64,000 nucleotides of DNA, from NCBI GenBank assembly GCA_016217545.1, contig JACRHT010000003.1, forward strand, positions 1 through 64,000, given 5' to 3'. The notes beneath the pieces were generated by a model, which was given only the letters and a program-made list of their open reading frames with translations, made no database searches and was not told the origin of the DNA. Origin of the DNA: Opitutia bacterium. Its GTDB lineage: Bacteria; Verrucomicrobiota; Verrucomicrobiia; Opitutales; Opitutaceae. How positions within the stretch are numbered: the stretch's first letter is position 1; each line of letters starts with the position of its first letter. Below are positions 17,311 to 24,834 of the stretch, in pieces. The position numbers and the translations under genes are program-made.

Positions 17311-18212
17311 CACTCGGACAGACGTTGATACAGCGCCGGGCCCAGCCGCCGCAACGGCAGATAGTGCGGTGGCTTCTCGGCCTTGCCCGTCATCAGCACG
17401 CCGCCGGGCGCGAGCTGGTCGCAGAGATATTCCCACGCGCGGGCGGCGTGCGCCTCCGTGAGGTAGATCGCGACGTTGCGGAACAGGATCACATCCCAGC
17501 CCGCCGTTTCCTCGAACGAGAAGAGGTCCGCCGCCTGCCAGCGCATCGCGCGCGTGAGCGACGGGCGCGCACGATAGCCCGACCGGTCCGCGTCGAAAAA
17601 CCGCGCGCGCCACTCCGGCGGCACGCGCGCCATCGCCGCTTCGGAAAACCACCCCACGCGCGCAGACGCGATCGCGTCCGTCCGGCAATCGACGCCGCAC
17701 AGCTCGCTCCCGCCGATCACGCCCGCCTCGGCCAGCAGCATCGCCACCGAATAAAGCTCGTTGCCCGTGGACACGCCCGCCGCGTAGACGCGCAGGCCGC
17801 ACCGCGTGCGCAACAGCTCCGGGATCGCCTCGCGCGCCAACTGGTCCCACACCGCGCGGTCGCGAAAAAAATCGGTGACGCCGATCAACACGGTGCTCAA
17901 CACGCTGTCGACCAGCTCCGGCCGCGCCGCCAAAACCTCGCGCGCCGTCGAGGGCGTGGGCACGCCGAGGTGGCGCAGGCCCGCCGCGAGCCGTCGCTCG
18001 AGCGCGTGCGGCCGGTAGGCGCGCGCATTGAGCCCGGCCCGCTGCAACAGCCACGTGAGCAGCGGGTCGTGGAGTTCCCCCTCTCGCGGAAAAGTGCCCG
18101 CGCCCGCCGGCAGGAACCGCACGCGCAGATCCCGCAACGCGCCCGCGGGCGCCCCGGCGAAACCCGCGGCCTCTTCCCGACCCTGAAAGTAGATGTGCGC
18201 GAGATTTGCCAT
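17310..18212 (-). CDS. cheR: CheR-family protein methyltransferase
   Basis: The product has 300 residues. An N-terminal region (30-100) resembles the CheR alpha domain. The SAM-binding domain follows, with ITDFFRD-like VTDFFRDRAVWDQL, then VYAAGVSTGNELYSVAMLL, the counterpart of the usual G(C/A)STGEE.YS motif I, and later ILFRNVAIYL, matching the CRN.liYf motif. Classical CheR methylates chemoreceptor glutamates. No MCP, cheB or cheA gene is visible, so here it may act with the downstream histidine kinase, as in CheR-linked sensory systems outside chemotaxis. The usual second residue of the EE pair and the Cys are changed (STGNE; VSTG), which is worth noting. The start at 18212 was chosen because the frame further upstream lacks homology and overlaps pyrH. 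Confidence 0.8.
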   Translation of the reverse strand: MANLAHIYFQGREEAAGFAGAPAGALRDLRVRFLPAGAGTFPREGELHDPLLTWLLQRAGLNARAYRPHALERRLAAGLRHLGVPTPSTAREVLAARPELVDSVLSTVLIGVTDFFRDRAVWDQLAREAIPELLRTRCGLRVYAAGVSTGNELYSVAMLLAEAGVIGGSELCGVDCRTDAIASARVGWFSEAAMARVPPEWRARFFDADRSGYRARPSLTRAMRWQAADLFSFEETAGWDVILFRNVAIYLTEAHAARAWEYLCDQLAPGGVLMTGKAEKPPHYLPLRRLGPALYQRLSE

Positions 18213-18390
18213 GCCGGTCGCGCGACTGCAATGGATGCGCCGCCCATCGTCAGGGGCAAAATGGCCCTGCCGACCGCTTCCGGAATTTCCCTGATGACGG
18301 CGCCCGGACGCAGCCCGGCCGAGGCGGAGCGGCGCAAAAAAATCTCCACGGTTGACGGACCTTTTGCGGGCGCGTTTCCTGACCTCCCAA

Positions 18391-19128
18391 ATGGGAGCGA
18401 AGACCACCGGCCACACCGAACTGAAGTTCAAGCGCATCGTCCTCAAGCTGAGCGGCGAAGTCCTCCGCGGGCGCGGCACCGAGCCGATCGACGACGCCAC
18501 CCTCGAGGCGATGTGCACCCAGGTGAAGGAAATCCACGACCTCGGCGTGCAGGTCTGCATCGTCATCGGCGGCGGCAACATCTTCCGCGGCCTCCAGGGC
18601 GCCAAGCGCGGCATCGACCGCACCACCGGCGACTACATGGGCATGCTCGCCACCGTCATCAACGGCCTCGCGCTCATGGACCGCCTCGAAAAACTCGGCG
18701 TCAGCACGCGCGTGCAATCAGCCATCCCGATGAACCAGATCGCCGAGCCGTTCATCCTCCGCCGCGCCATCCGCCACCTCGAAAAGGGCCGCGTCGTCAT
18801 CTTCGTCGCCGGCACGGGCAATCCGTATTTCTCGACCGACACCACCGCCGCCCTCCGCGCCTCCGAGCTGCACGCCGACATCATCATGAAGGCCACCAAG
18901 GTCGACGGTATCTACGACAAGGACCCGAAGAAGCACGCCGACGCCGTCAAATACGACACCCTCACCTTCATCGACGCCCTCAAGCAGCGCCTCAACGTGA
19001 TGGACTCGACCGCGTTCTCGCTCTGCATGGACAACAACGTCCCGATCCTCGTGTTCGACCTCAACGACGAGCACGCCATCCGCAAAGCCGTTCGCGGCGA
19101 GAAAGTCGGCACGCTCGTCAGCAACTGA
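18391..19128 (+). CDS. pyrH: UMP kinase
   Basis: The 245-residue product phosphorylates UMP to UDP in pyrimidine nucleotide synthesis, as a cytoplasmic hexamer. All family motifs are visible: [11 protein letters not shown] at the N-terminus, [10 protein letters not shown], the [15 protein letters not shown] segment, [32 protein letters not shown], and the C-terminal GTLVSN. A frame is open from 18352 (TTG), but the ATG at 18391 is the better start. The ribosome-recycling factor gene frr follows 131 bases later, a widely conserved pairing. Confidence 0.97.
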   Translation: MGAKTTGHTELKFKRIVLKLSGEVLRGRGTEPIDDATLEAMCTQVKEIHDLGVQVCIVIGGGNIFRGLQGAKRGIDRTTGDYMGMLATVINGLALMDRLEKLGVSTRVQSAIPMNQIAEPFILRRAIRHLEKGRVVIFVAGTGNPYFSTDTTAALRASELHADIIMKATKVDGIYDKDPKKHADAVKYDTLTFIDALKQRLNVMDSTAFSLCMDNNVPILVFDLNDEHAIRKAVRGEKVGTLVSN

Positions 19129-19259
19129 CGGCGGCGGACGCCGCCGAGCTGAGAGCGAAGAGTCCAGAGTCTGGAGCGCTCCAAATCCCGCTCTTGGCAC
19201 GCAGTCCTCTTTCGCCTCAGCTCTAGACTCTCAGCTCTCAACTCTAGACTATTCTTCCC
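19129..19259. other. pyrH-frr spacer with hairpin and CTCTAGACTCT-like repeats
   Basis: The spacer begins with a GC hairpin (CGGCGGC-GGA-GCCGCCG type) directly after the pyrH stop, without a T run. It continues with several imperfect copies of CTCTAGACTCTCAG and their complements. No gene fits. It may form a folded transcript segment between the two genes. Confidence 0.5.
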
Positions 19260-19817
19260 ATGACCTCCGCCACCCTCGCCGACGCCCAAGCCCGCATGAA
19301 GAAGGCCGTCGACCACACGCTCCACGAATTCTCCACCATCCACACCGGCAAAGCCTCGCCGGCCATGGTCGAGTCCGTGATGGTCGAAGCCTACGGTTCG
19401 ATGATGCCGCTCAAAGGCTGCGCCGCCATCACGACGCCCGACCCGCGCATGATCCAGATCCAGCCGTGGGACAAGGGCCTCACCCGCGCCATCGAGAAGG
19501 CGCTCCAGATGGCCAATATCGGCGTCAACCCCGTCGTCGACGGCCAGGTCATCCGCCTCCCCTTCCCCGAACTGTCCAAGGAGCGCCGCCAGGAATTCGT
19601 GAAGACCGCGCACCGCCTCGCCGAAGAGGGCCGCGTCGCCGTCCGCCACGTCCGCCGCGACGCCATGGAAGCCACCAAGAAGCTCAAGAAGGACGGCAAG
19701 ATTTCCGAAGACGACGAGAAGCGCCTCGAAAAGGAGGTCCAAGTCGCCACCGACAAAGCGATCAAGGACATCGACGCCCACCTCGCCCACAAGGAAAAGG
19801 ACCTGATGACGGTCTGA
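19260..19817 (+). CDS. frr: Ribosome recycling factor
   Basis: The 185-residue protein, of the usual family length, releases ribosomes from mRNA after termination together with EF-G. It shows the helical N-terminus (AQARMKKAVDHTLHEFSTIHTGKASPAMVE), the beta domain PLKGCAAITTPDPRMIQIQPWD, GVNPVVDGQVIRLPFPELSKERRQEFVK, and the long C-terminal helix ending DAHLAHKEKDLMTV. It lies downstream of pyrH and is followed by a clear terminator. Confidence 0.97.
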   Translation: MTSATLADAQARMKKAVDHTLHEFSTIHTGKASPAMVESVMVEAYGSMMPLKGCAAITTPDPRMIQIQPWDKGLTRAIEKALQMANIGVNPVVDGQVIRLPFPELSKERRQEFVKTAHRLAEEGRVAVRHVRRDAMEATKKLKKDGKISEDDEKRLEKEVQVATDKAIKDIDAHLAHKEKDLMTV

Positions 19818-19880
19818 GGCGCGCGCAACGCGCGCCAGCCGTCAGCTCTCAGCGATCAGCTGTCAGCTTTTGTTTCGATC

Positions 19881-19907
19881 AGCCCGCGCAACCCGCGCGG
19901 GCTTTTT
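19881..19907 (+). terminator. Rho-independent terminator after frr
   Basis: A nine-base stem AGCCCGCGC / GCGCGGGCT with a five-base loop is followed by TTTTT. It is placed 63 bases after the frr stop. Confidence 0.85.
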
Positions 19908-19924
19908 GTTTCCCGCCGATCCGC

Positions 19925-20034
19925 CTCGTTCTCGTTCCTCGTTCTCTTTCTCGTTCTCGAGTTCCCGATCCCCACAAACTCCCGCTCTCGCTCCCGAGAG
20001 AACGCGAACGGGTAGGAGAACGAGAACGATTCTC
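19925..20034. repeat. CGTTCTC-rich low-complexity inverted repeat
   Basis: Repeated CTCGTTCTC units (19925-19960) are mirrored about 60 bases later by GAGAACGAGAACG (20016-20030), so the transcript could form a long imperfect stem. It fills most of the frr-helicase gap together with pyrimidine-rich sequence (to 20100). No gene is visible. Confidence 0.6.
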
Positions 20035-20108
20035 CGCCTCCCGCCCCGCCTTTTTCCTTCCCTCTCCGCGCTCCGTCCTCTGTCTTCAGTTCTCCGTCCT
20101 CCGCTCTC

Positions 20109-22124
20109 TTGCCCGACTTCGAACTAGACTCTCCCTTCCCGCACGCCGGCTCCGCGCCCGCGATCGACTTCCGCGCATCGCTCAACGACGAGCAGTTCAC
20201 CGCCGTCACCGCCGAGCCCGGCCCGCTGCTCGTCCTCGCCGGCGCCGGCTCCGGCAAGACCCGCACGCTCACCTACCGCGTCGCCTACCTCCTCTCCCAG
20301 GGGGTGAAGCCCGGCGAGATCCTCCTCCTCACCTTCACCAACAAGGCCGCGAAGGAGATGCTCCACCGCGTCCACGAGCTCACCGGCGTCGAGCCCGCGC
20401 GCTTCTGGGGCGGCACCTTCCACTCCATCGGCAACCGCGCGCTGCGCATGTTCGGCGACGCCATCAAGCTCCCGAAAAACTTCTCCATCCTCGACGCCGA
20501 CGAGTCCGAATCGCTCCTCAAGCAGTGCGTCGAGTCCATCGACAAGCTCTTCTTCAAGGACAAGACCAACCCCCGCCCCAGCCCGCTCTTCAGCGTCCTT
20601 TCCCTCGCGCGCAACAAGCAGTGCTCCGTCGTGGACCTCGTCGAGCGCCAGTTCCCGCACTACCGCGAGATCGCGCACCTCTTCCCGAAATTCGCCGCCG
20701 CCTACGACAAGGCGAAGCGCGAGCAATCCGTCGTGGATTACGACGACCTCCTCGAACTCTGGCTCCGCCTCCTCACCGACGCGCCCGACGTCGCGCAGTA
20801 TTTCAACCACCGATTCCGCCACGTCCTCGTGGACGAGTATCAGGACACCAACACCATCCAGGCCCAGATCGTGGACAAACTCGCCTCGCACCACCGCGTC
20901 ATGGCCGTGGGCGACGACGCGCAGTGCATCTACTCGTGGCGCGGCGCCGAGTTCGAAAACATCATGACGTTCCCCGACCGCCACCCGGGCACCGTCATCC
21001 ACCGCATCGAGGTCAACTACCGCTCGACACCCGAGATCCTCGACTTCGCCAACGCCGTCCTCAACACCGCGCCCAAAGGCCGCCACTTCGAAAAAGAACT
21101 CCGCGCCGCCCGCAAACACGGCCCGAAGCCGTCCGTCATCCAGGCGATGGACGACCGCGAGCAAGCCGCCTTCGTCCTCAAGCGCATCGAGTCGCTCGTG
21201 CAAGACGACGGCGTCTCGCCCAAGGAGATCGCGATCCTCTACCGCTCGCACTTCATCGCGCTCGAGATGCAGCTCGCGCTCTCCCGCGCCGGCATTCCCT
21301 ACGTCATCACGTCCGGCGTGAAATTCTTCGAGCGCCAGCACGTCCGCGACCTCATCGCGCTCATCCAATTCGTCTACAACCCGAGCAACACGCTCGCGTG
21401 GCAACGCTTCGCCATCCTGCTCCCGAAGGTCGGCGAAAAAGGCGCGCAGAAAATCTACGCCGCCGCGCTCGACCACGCGAAGCTCCTCCAGAAAAACTTC
21501 ATCGACGCCCTCGCCGAGGACGACGTGAAGACCAAGGTCCCGAAGGACGCCAAGGACGACTGGCCCAACTTTTGCGCCTCGCTCCAGCAAGTCGCCGCCG
21601 CGATGGACGCCGGCAAACCCGCCGACGCCGTGCGCATCGCCATCGACGGCTGGTATGGCGACTACATGCGCGGCGCCTACGCCGACTACCTCGACCGCCT
21701 CGAGGAATTGAAGGGCTTCGTCGGCTTCGCGTCCCAATTCACGACGATGCAGGAAATGCTCACGCAAGTCGCGCTCCTCAACGGCGAGACCGCCGAAAAG
21801 GAAGTCGAGCCCACCGACGACGCCATCCGCCTGACGACGGTGCACCAAGCCAAAGGCCTTGAATACGATGTCGTCTTCGTGATCGGCGCCGCCGACAACC
21901 AGTTCCCCACCCGCCGCTCGATCGAAGACGGAGACGTGGAAGAAGAGCGCCGCCTCTTCTACGTCGCCGTGACGCGAGCCAAGAACGAGCTCTACATCAG
22001 CTACCCGAGAGTAGCGACGCGCGCGGGTCCGGGAGGGATGATGTTACAGCCGTCGAGGTTCCTGTTGGAGCTTCCCAACGACCTCTATGATGAACTCCGC
22101 ATCAAGCGGAGTTGGGGTTGGTAA
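20109..22124 (+). CDS. UvrD/Rep/PcrA-family DNA helicase
   Basis: This is a 671-residue superfamily 1A 3'-5' helicase for repair or replication restart. The motifs in order are: Q motif region LNDEQFTAV, Walker A LAGAGSGKTRTL (near residue 45), motif Ia LLTFTNKAAKEM, motif Ic GTFHSI, motif II HVLVDEYQDTN, motif III GDDAQCIYSWRGAE, motif IV NYRSTPEIL, motif V TVHQAKGLEYDVVFV, and motif VI EERRLFYVAVTRAK. The start appears to be TTG at 20109, since no ATG or GTG lies near. The gene ends MLQPSRFLLELPNDLYDELR..., and the same 27 codons reappear 43 bases after its stop. It is Rep-length rather than full UvrD-length. Confidence 0.93.
   Translation: MPDFELDSPFPHAGSAPAIDFRASLNDEQFTAVTAEPGPLLVLAGAGSGKTRTLTYRVAYLLSQGVKPGEILLLTFTNKAAKEMLHRVHELTGVEPARFWGGTFHSIGNRALRMFGDAIKLPKNFSILDADESESLLKQCVESIDKLFFKDKTNPRPSPLFSVLSLARNKQCSVVDLVERQFPHYREIAHLFPKFAAAYDKAKREQSVVDYDDLLELWLRLLTDAPDVAQYFNHRFRHVLVDEYQDTNTIQAQIVDKLASHHRVMAVGDDAQCIYSWRGAEFENIMTFPDRHPGTVIHRIEVNYRSTPEILDFANAVLNTAPKGRHFEKELRAARKHGPKPSVIQAMDDREQAAFVLKRIESLVQDDGVSPKEIAILYRSHFIALEMQLALSRAGIPYVITSGVKFFERQHVRDLIALIQFVYNPSNTLAWQRFAILLPKVGEKGAQKIYAAALDHAKLLQKNFIDALAEDDVKTKVPKDAKDDWPNFCASLQQVAAAMDAGKPADAVRIAIDGWYGDYMRGAYADYLDRLEELKGFVGFASQFTTMQEMLTQVALLNGETAEKEVEPTDDAIRLTTVHQAKGLEYDVVFVIGAADNQFPTRRSIEDGDVEEERRLFYVAVTRAKNELYISYPRVATRAGPGGMMLQPSRFLLELPNDLYDELRIKRSWGW
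22041..22124 (+). repeat. Helicase 3' tail, copy 1 (in frame)
   Basis: These are the final 27 codons plus stop of the helicase gene. Codons here include TTA, AGG, TTG, AGT and GGT, less typical of the GC-rich neighbours. The same peptide is encoded again at 22167-22250. Confidence 0.9.
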
Positions 22125-22166
22125 CCGACGGCAGGACTTGTCCCGCCGTAGCCTCGGCGTAGGCGG
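22125..22166. repeat. REP-like palindromes between the duplicated helicase tails
   Basis: The 42-base spacer holds two adjacent inverted repeats: GGCAGGAC-TT-GTCCCGCC (one mismatch) and GCCT-CGGCGT-AGGC. This sequence style recurs as extragenic repeats in Verrucomicrobiota genomes, as I recall. Confidence 0.65.
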
Positions 22167-22250
22167 ATGCTGCAACCCTCACGCTTCCTGCTCGAACTCC
22201 CGAACGACCTCTACGACGAGCTGCGGATCAAGCGTTCGTGGGGCTGGTAA
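22167..22250 (+). pseudogene. Helicase 3' tail, copy 2 (detached)
   Basis: ATG plus 26 codons and a TAA stop encode exactly the same 27-residue peptide as the helicase C-terminus, but 22 of 84 bases differ, all synonymously. Codons here (CTG, CGC, CTC, TAC, GAC, GGC) match the host's high-GC usage better than copy 1. It is separated from any upstream reading frame, so it is probably not expressed. It ends ten bases before the convergent protease gene stop. Confidence 0.85.
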
Positions 22251-22260
22251 CGAGACGATA

Positions 22261-23250
22261 TCATTCCTTGTCAGGGATATCTTTAATCTTAAGGCAGGTG
22301 TCGAAGGACCCAACGTATGTCACCTCTTTCTCGTGGACCCATTTTGCCACTTTTGAGAACCACCGCAGACTCTGATCAATTTCGTTAGCGAACGAATACT
22401 CCTTGGACTGAACCTTCAGAATTCCGCTTCCGAACAATTCCAAGGCCTCATCCTTATCGATGACAAAACTGTGGTCCTTGTAGTGATTGACCAAGTGAGA
22501 CGCCAGAGAGTTTGGCGTTCGCTTCGCACCCACGGTCTTACCAGCAAGCAACCGAGAAGCATACTGTATCGCTGATTCATTAATCCGCTCGAAATAACCC
22601 AAGATTCCCAGATCGAGTTTATTCTGCAGATACTTCGCAAACATATCGGCACTGCCCGGATGCTCTGAGACCATCTTGGCCAAAGTTTGAAGCGCATTTG
22701 TCATGGAAAGCGCCGGTATCTGGCCGAGTTGCGGGTCAATCGGACCAAGCTCACTCATGGCACCCATGTGAATTTCATCGGCGCCCAAAGCAAGCAGCGT
22801 GGCGGCTGACTTTGCTCGTCGCGGCACAGCAACAACAAATTTCTCCTTCGAAACCGCCTTGCAGTTCTTGCTGATCAAGTAGGCAGGTTCGATACGACCA
22901 CCTCGGCTGCCGATAATGAGTAAAATATTCTGCTGCTTCTTGAAGCTGCAGACCGAGGTGTAAATGCGATCTGCGTGGTCTTCGCCAATCGTGTTCGATT
23001 GATCGAGAAAAAGGAGTGGGTTGTAGCCAGAAAGCCCTGATTTTCCGAATTCTTCACTGATGTAAAGTGGGATATGCTTCTTCAATATCTCCTCAGCCTC
23101 CTCCCATTTCTTGTGAAACAAAGCGTCGAAGATAATCTGTGAGTTAGTTTTTTGGGCTGGCGCAGGAGTTTCCGCGGATGCCGAGGGAGCGGAAGGGGGT
23201 AAGCTGTCGGTGCTCATATTTTTTGATACGATAAATGTTTCCGTCATCAT
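22261..23250 (-). CDS. SDH-type Clp-fold serine proteinase
   Basis: This 329-residue protein has the crotonase/ClpP-like fold of the SDH (S49-related) proteinase group. A disordered Ser/Pro/Ala-rich N-terminus precedes a helical region. Then come ILLIIGSRGGRIEPAYLI (oxyanion region), FVVAVPRRAKSAATLLALGAD with the likely nucleophile Ser, and EIHMGAMSELGPIDPQLG, all typical of the family. No signal peptide or transmembrane segment is seen, so it is probably cytoplasmic. The start ATG overlaps the stop of the AP2-like gene by one base (TAATG), showing coupled translation; an internal ATG at 23217 is possible. GC is clearly lower than the flanks, indicating recent acquisition. The biological substrate is unknown. 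Confidence 0.8.
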   Translation of the reverse strand: MMTETFIVSKNMSTDSLPPSAPSASAETPAPAQKTNSQIIFDALFHKKWEEAEEILKKHIPLYISEEFGKSGLSGYNPLLFLDQSNTIGEDHADRIYTSVCSFKKQQNILLIIGSRGGRIEPAYLISKNCKAVSKEKFVVAVPRRAKSAATLLALGADEIHMGAMSELGPIDPQLGQIPALSMTNALQTLAKMVSEHPGSADMFAKYLQNKLDLGILGYFERINESAIQYASRLLAGKTVGAKRTPNSLASHLVNHYKDHSFVIDKDEALELFGSGILKVQSKEYSFANEIDQSLRWFSKVAKWVHEKEVTYVGSFDTCLKIKDIPDKE

Positions 23251-23738
23251 TAAGCAGACTTGTTCTTAGCCTCCACGCTCGCCTTGAGCGATTCCTCCCA
23301 CTCGCGCCGTTGTTCGATCGCCATTTCTTTTGCCAACGCATTGCTGCCAACGACCGAGATAACGAAGTAGCGAGTCTTCGTTTTTCCTCCGGAAACCGGC
23401 GTGCCGGTCACGATCCAAGCTGGGTATTCGTAACGGTGTTTCCCGCGAATCACGATCTTCATTCCCTTCCGCACGCCAACGATGCCAGAACGGTTCGTGC
23501 GTTTCGGCCGGATTGCCTGCTCGTAGGAATTGAGCGCGGGGCGGCTCTTCAATTCCTCGTCACGGCACTTTATCGCCTTTTCGAGCGCTTTTTCTTTCCC
23601 GCCACATTTCGCGTCGGAGAACGAACGGTGAAAGATACCGCTGGCTCGGATTATCTTCACCTCCCAACAGTGCTGCTTCTTCGGTTCGTCGACGTCGATA
23701 CGAACGATGTGGGGTATCGCGGAGTTACGTGAGGGCAT
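23250..23738 (-). CDS. AP2-like DNA-binding protein
   Basis: The 162-residue product has two AP2/integrase-N-like units. The first (about 12-65) contains HCWEVKIIRASGIFHRSFSD followed by GGKEKALEKAIKCRDE. The second (about 80-150) starts RSGIVGVRKGMK and contains YPAWIVTGTP and RYFVISVVGSNALAKEMA. Bacterial AP2 domains are three-stranded sheets plus a helix and bind DNA; many are found on mobile elements. It overlaps the protease gene by one base and shares its low GC. The two form one transcription unit with nothing else in it. Confidence 0.7.
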   Translation of the reverse strand: MPSRNSAIPHIVRIDVDEPKKQHCWEVKIIRASGIFHRSFSDAKCGGKEKALEKAIKCRDEELKSRPALNSYEQAIRPKRTNRSGIVGVRKGMKIVIRGKHRYEYPAWIVTGTPVSGGKTKTRYFVISVVGSNALAKEMAIEQRREWEESLKASVEAKNKSA

Positions 23739-23831
23739 AGAGATTCCTTAGCGTTTGGCCCGCACCGGATCGTTACCGCGCGCATCTGAATGCGTCAATG
23801 GCTCACTACCCAACTCCCGAGCACCAGATTG

Positions 23832-23940
23832 AACCACGGATTTCACGGATCACACAGATCAGACTCCGCCAAGGCTTCGGCCGACAGCTCCGCCTTCCCT
23901 CGGCGCTCCATCCGTGCCATCCGCGCAATCCGTGGTCAAA
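23832..23940. repeat. REP-like element, 'CCACGGATTTCACGGAT' family, copy A
   Basis: The left end (TTGAACCACGGATTTCACGG) is mirrored by the right end (GCAATCCGTGGTCAA), giving an imperfect long hairpin. Two further copies lie at 26311-26396 and 28258-28336. It sits just upstream of the first toxin-antitoxin module and fills most of the 281-base gap after the AP2-like gene. Confidence 0.8.
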
Positions 23941-24019
23941 AAATTCCGGTCGCCGCGGCGCGCGCCGCGCTTCCACTTGGAGATTTGACGCGCTCCCGCG
24001 CCCGCGCATCGTTCGCCTC

Positions 24020-24259
24020 ATGCCACGCCGCAAGTTCCAGCAACTCGTCGAGGAGGCCAAGCAACTCCCCTACGGCGAACGCGCGGAACTCATCGAGCAG
24101 CTCATCGCCGCCTCCGCACAGGACATCGACCCCAAGATCGAGCAAGCCTGGGGCGACGAAGCGATGCGCCGCCTCAAAGAAATCGAAGACGGCAAAGTGC
24201 AGATGATTCCCGGCGAGGTCGTGGCGGCCAAGATGCGGAAGATCCTCGGCCGAGAGTGA
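24020..24259 (+). CDS. Addiction module antitoxin (Unstab_antitox-like), copy 1
   Basis: The product is a 79-residue acidic helical protein starting MPRRKFQQLVEEAKQLPY. The LPYGERAELIEQLIAS-type helix and the C-terminal W..E..RRL.EIEDGKVQMIPGE segment are the mark of the short 'putative addiction module component' family that pairs with RelE/ParE toxins. It overlaps the toxin start by four bases (GTGA). The 49 bases directly before its ATG are repeated with a single change before the second antitoxin gene (26422-26470). An ORF extending further upstream has no homology. Confidence 0.85.
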   Translation: MPRRKFQQLVEEAKQLPYGERAELIEQLIAASAQDIDPKIEQAWGDEAMRRLKEIEDGKVQMIPGEVVAAKMRKILGRE

Positions 24260-24555
24260 AACCACACGCCCTCCACCCTGAGGCCGATGCGGAATACGAG
24301 GAGGCGGTCCGATATTACGCCGCCGTCACGCCTGACCTCGGCGGACGGTTTTTCGACGAGATCGAACGCCTGATGGCTGAAGCCGCCCGGATGCCGAAAG
24401 TGTTTCGCTTTATCCACCCACCCGCCCGGCGCGTCCTCGCCCAAGATTTTCCGTTCGGCATCATCTACGTCGATCAACCCGACCGCATCTGGATTCTCGC
24501 CGTGATGCACCTCCACCGCGCGCCCGGCTACTGGCGGCACAGTCTTTCGCCATGA
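24256..24555 (+). CDS. RelE/ParE-family toxin, copy 1
   Basis: The product is a 99-residue toxin of the ParE branch. It starts with GTG inside the antitoxin stop (GTGA). Visible family features are HPEADAEYEEAVRYYA, the LGGRFFDEIERLMAEA helix, a P..F...HPPARRVL strand, the FPFGIIYV core strand, IWILAVMHLHRAPGYW, and a short tail. ParE toxins inhibit gyrase while RelE toxins cut mRNA; which applies is not decidable here. It lies between the antitoxin gene and a small basic ORF, with four-base overlaps on both sides, forming a three-gene unit. Confidence 0.87.
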   Translation: MKPHALHPEADAEYEEAVRYYAAVTPDLGGRFFDEIERLMAEAARMPKVFRFIHPPARRVLAQDFPFGIIYVDQPDRIWILAVMHLHRAPGYWRHSLSP

Positions 24556-24698
24556 AGGCCCGCAAACTCGACGCCCGCACGAAAGCCATGCTTGCAGCCA
24601 TGCGCCGCGCCGCGAAAACCGCCCGTGCGACCGCCCGAGCCACCGGCACCAAGCTCTGCTACATGCGCGACGGCAAAATCGTCGCCGAATCGCCGTAA
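24552..24698 (+). CDS. Small basic protein, third gene of the ParE module
   Basis: The 48-residue ORF begins ATG inside the toxin stop (ATGA) and ends TAA. The sequence starts MKARKLDARTKAMLAAMRR, continues as an Arg/Ala-rich amphipathic helix and ends TKLCYMRDGKIVAESP. Short proteins with a 'G..l.y.rdGkIv' ending often follow ParE genes in this phylum, as I recall. The first 37 residues of the propeller protein at 27006 look like a degraded version of this ORF. The function is unknown. Confidence 0.6.
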   Translation: MKARKLDARTKAMLAAMRRAAKTARATARATGTKLCYMRDGKIVAESP

Positions 24699-24834
24699 CA
24701 CCCATCTCCTCAAATCAACAAACAACGGCCTGACCCCATCAGCTCGGCGCACCGAATTTTCACGGCTAAGAACGCCAATCGTTGAGGAGGATCCGGCTCG
24801 CGGTGCGGGGCCGCGACCGGTAGGCACACGTCGC

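Noticed and set aside
17082..19226. Plus-strand frame of 714 residues across the kinase, cheR and pyrH
   Set aside because: It crosses three well-supported genes in another frame and has no homology pattern.
20124..21848. Minus-strand frame of 574 residues opposite the helicase
   Set aside because: Val/Glu/Asp/Gly-rich shadow of the helicase codons without motifs.
23985..24013. TTGACG and ATCGTT spaced by 17 bases as a possible promoter of the antitoxin gene
   Set aside because: The -35 fits, but the -10 has almost no match to the consensus; conservation before both antitoxins can be explained by duplication.
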